Assembly (NCBI GenBank): GCA_003153955.1 | Contig: PMCB01000014.1 | Coordinates: 1-7,547 of the forward strand | Reading direction: 5' to 3' | Origin: Dehalococcoidia bacterium | GTDB taxonomy: Bacteria; Chloroflexota; Dehalococcoidia; Dehalococcoidales; Fen-1064 | DNA length: 7,547 bases | Shown here: piece by piece, positions 7,336 through 7,547 of the stretch | Layout of the letters: each line of letters begins with the position of its first letter | How positions within the stretch are numbered: the first letter of the stretch is position 1 | The notes under the pieces: generated by a model | Told to the model about the DNA's origin: nothing | The model's input: the letters and a program-made list of their open reading frames with translations, nothing else | The model's database searches: none | Position numbers and translations under genes: made by a program

Positions 7336-7358
7336 AGCCCGCCGGACGATGCTATACT
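7329..7358 (+). promoter_or_regulatory. Promoter of the iron-type alcohol dehydrogenase gene
   Basis: Perfect -35 TTGACA (7329-7334), an 18-base spacer, and TATACT (7353-7358) preceded by TGC, which makes an extended -10 element. The expected start of transcription is near 7365, about 60 bases before the ATG. It should be strong when not repressed. Confidence 0.8.
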
Positions 7359-7373
7359 TCTCAATAATTTACC

Positions 7374-7391
7374 GTATTCACTAATGAATAC
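7374..7391. promoter_or_regulatory. Probable MarR operator (perfect inverted repeat)
   Basis: GTATTCACTAATGAATAC: 7-base arms around CTAA. Size and symmetry fit an operator for a MarR dimer. It lies about 9-27 bases past the predicted transcript start of the dehydrogenase gene, where bound protein would block transcription. Binding by the neighbouring regulator is inferred from position. Confidence 0.65.
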
Positions 7392-7414
7392 TATAACGAA
7401 TACTTATATGAATA
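7386..7414 (+). repeat. Three GAATA half-sites at 12-base spacing
   Basis: GAATA occurs at 7386-7390, 7398-7402 and 7410-7414, exactly 12 bases apart. The first copy is the right arm of the inverted repeat at 7374-7391. They lie between the operator and the dehydrogenase ribosome site and may be extra regulator half-sites, though the region is AT-rich. Confidence 0.45.
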
Positions 7415-7425
7415 TGAGGAGAAAA

Positions 7426-7547
7426 ATGATTTCCAGATTTCAATTATCCACCGAAATTATCTTTGGCGCCGGCAGTATCGAAACCCTCAGCGGGGAAGCG
7501 GCGAAATTGGGACGTAAAGCGCTGCTCGTGACCTACCCGGATATCCG
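7426..7547 (+). CDS. Iron-containing alcohol dehydrogenase, N-terminus (partial)
   Basis: Only the first 40 residues are in the window; the frame is open to the right edge. The start MISRFQLSTEIIFGAGSIE followed by LGRKALLVTYPD matches the N-terminal pattern of group III iron-type alcohol dehydrogenases: F-x-x-x-T-x-I-x-F-G-x-G, then G-x-K-x-L-x-V-T before the first nucleotide-binding strand. These are cytoplasmic NAD(P)-linked enzymes that interconvert alcohols and aldehydes or ketones, or 1,3-propanediol/butanol-type substrates. The metal ligands lie beyond the window, so neither metal nor substrate can be stated. AGGAG (7417-7421) lies 4 bases before the ATG. The gene has its own strong promoter and an operator-like repeat in the leader, divergent from marR. 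Confidence 0.8.
   Translation, partial: MISRFQLSTEIIFGAGSIETLSGEAAKLGRKALLVTYPDI

Overview
The window looks like a bacterial chromosome segment of middling GC in its genes, with AT-rich intergenic gaps. There is no rRNA, tRNA, CRISPR array or intact mobile element. The style of the MarR regulator, the DUF362-ferredoxin, the Ig-rich exported proteins and a REP-like palindrome suggest an anaerobe, perhaps Chloroflexota (Dehalococcoidia) or a related metagenomic lineage. This is inference from family resemblance only.

Layout: (1) Positions 1-3242, minus strand, hold one very large exported protein that runs off the left edge. It has a signal peptide, a roughly seven-bladed RCC1-like propeller, Ig-like domains, a six-bladed TolB/PD40-like propeller, and more Ig-like domains. 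Its reading frame is broken by a single-base shift at about 1798-1800, so it appears as two overlapping open frames. (2) Positions 3243-3638 are an intergenic gap with a long perfect hairpin plus T-run (a plus-strand terminator), a possible decayed gene start, and a REP-like palindrome. (3) Positions 3639-6566, minus strand, hold three genes in order of transcription: htpX (membrane M48 protease with an unusual EF-hand loop), a small lipoprotein with two bacterial Ig-like group 2 domains, and a DUF362 protein with a C-terminal 2x[4Fe-4S] ferredoxin domain. The gaps are 60 and 106 bp, and a plausible promoter is visible only before htpX. (4) Positions 6567-6820 are a short gap with GC-rich dyads. 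(5) From 6821 to the right edge, a MarR-family regulator (minus) and the start of an iron-type alcohol dehydrogenase (plus) diverge from a compact control region. Their two sigma70-type promoters share overlapping -35 boxes, and a perfect inverted repeat lies just downstream of the dehydrogenase promoter.

How the genes may work together: the clearest functional unit is marR with the divergent dehydrogenase gene, where the regulator probably controls the enzyme and perhaps itself. The htpX-lipoprotein-DUF362 cluster is colinear, but I see no obvious shared pathway beyond an envelope link for the first two. I do not see a convincing new defence or mobile system. The most notable items are the EF-hand in HtpX, the frameshifted double-propeller surface protein, and the symmetric divergent promoter with its operator.
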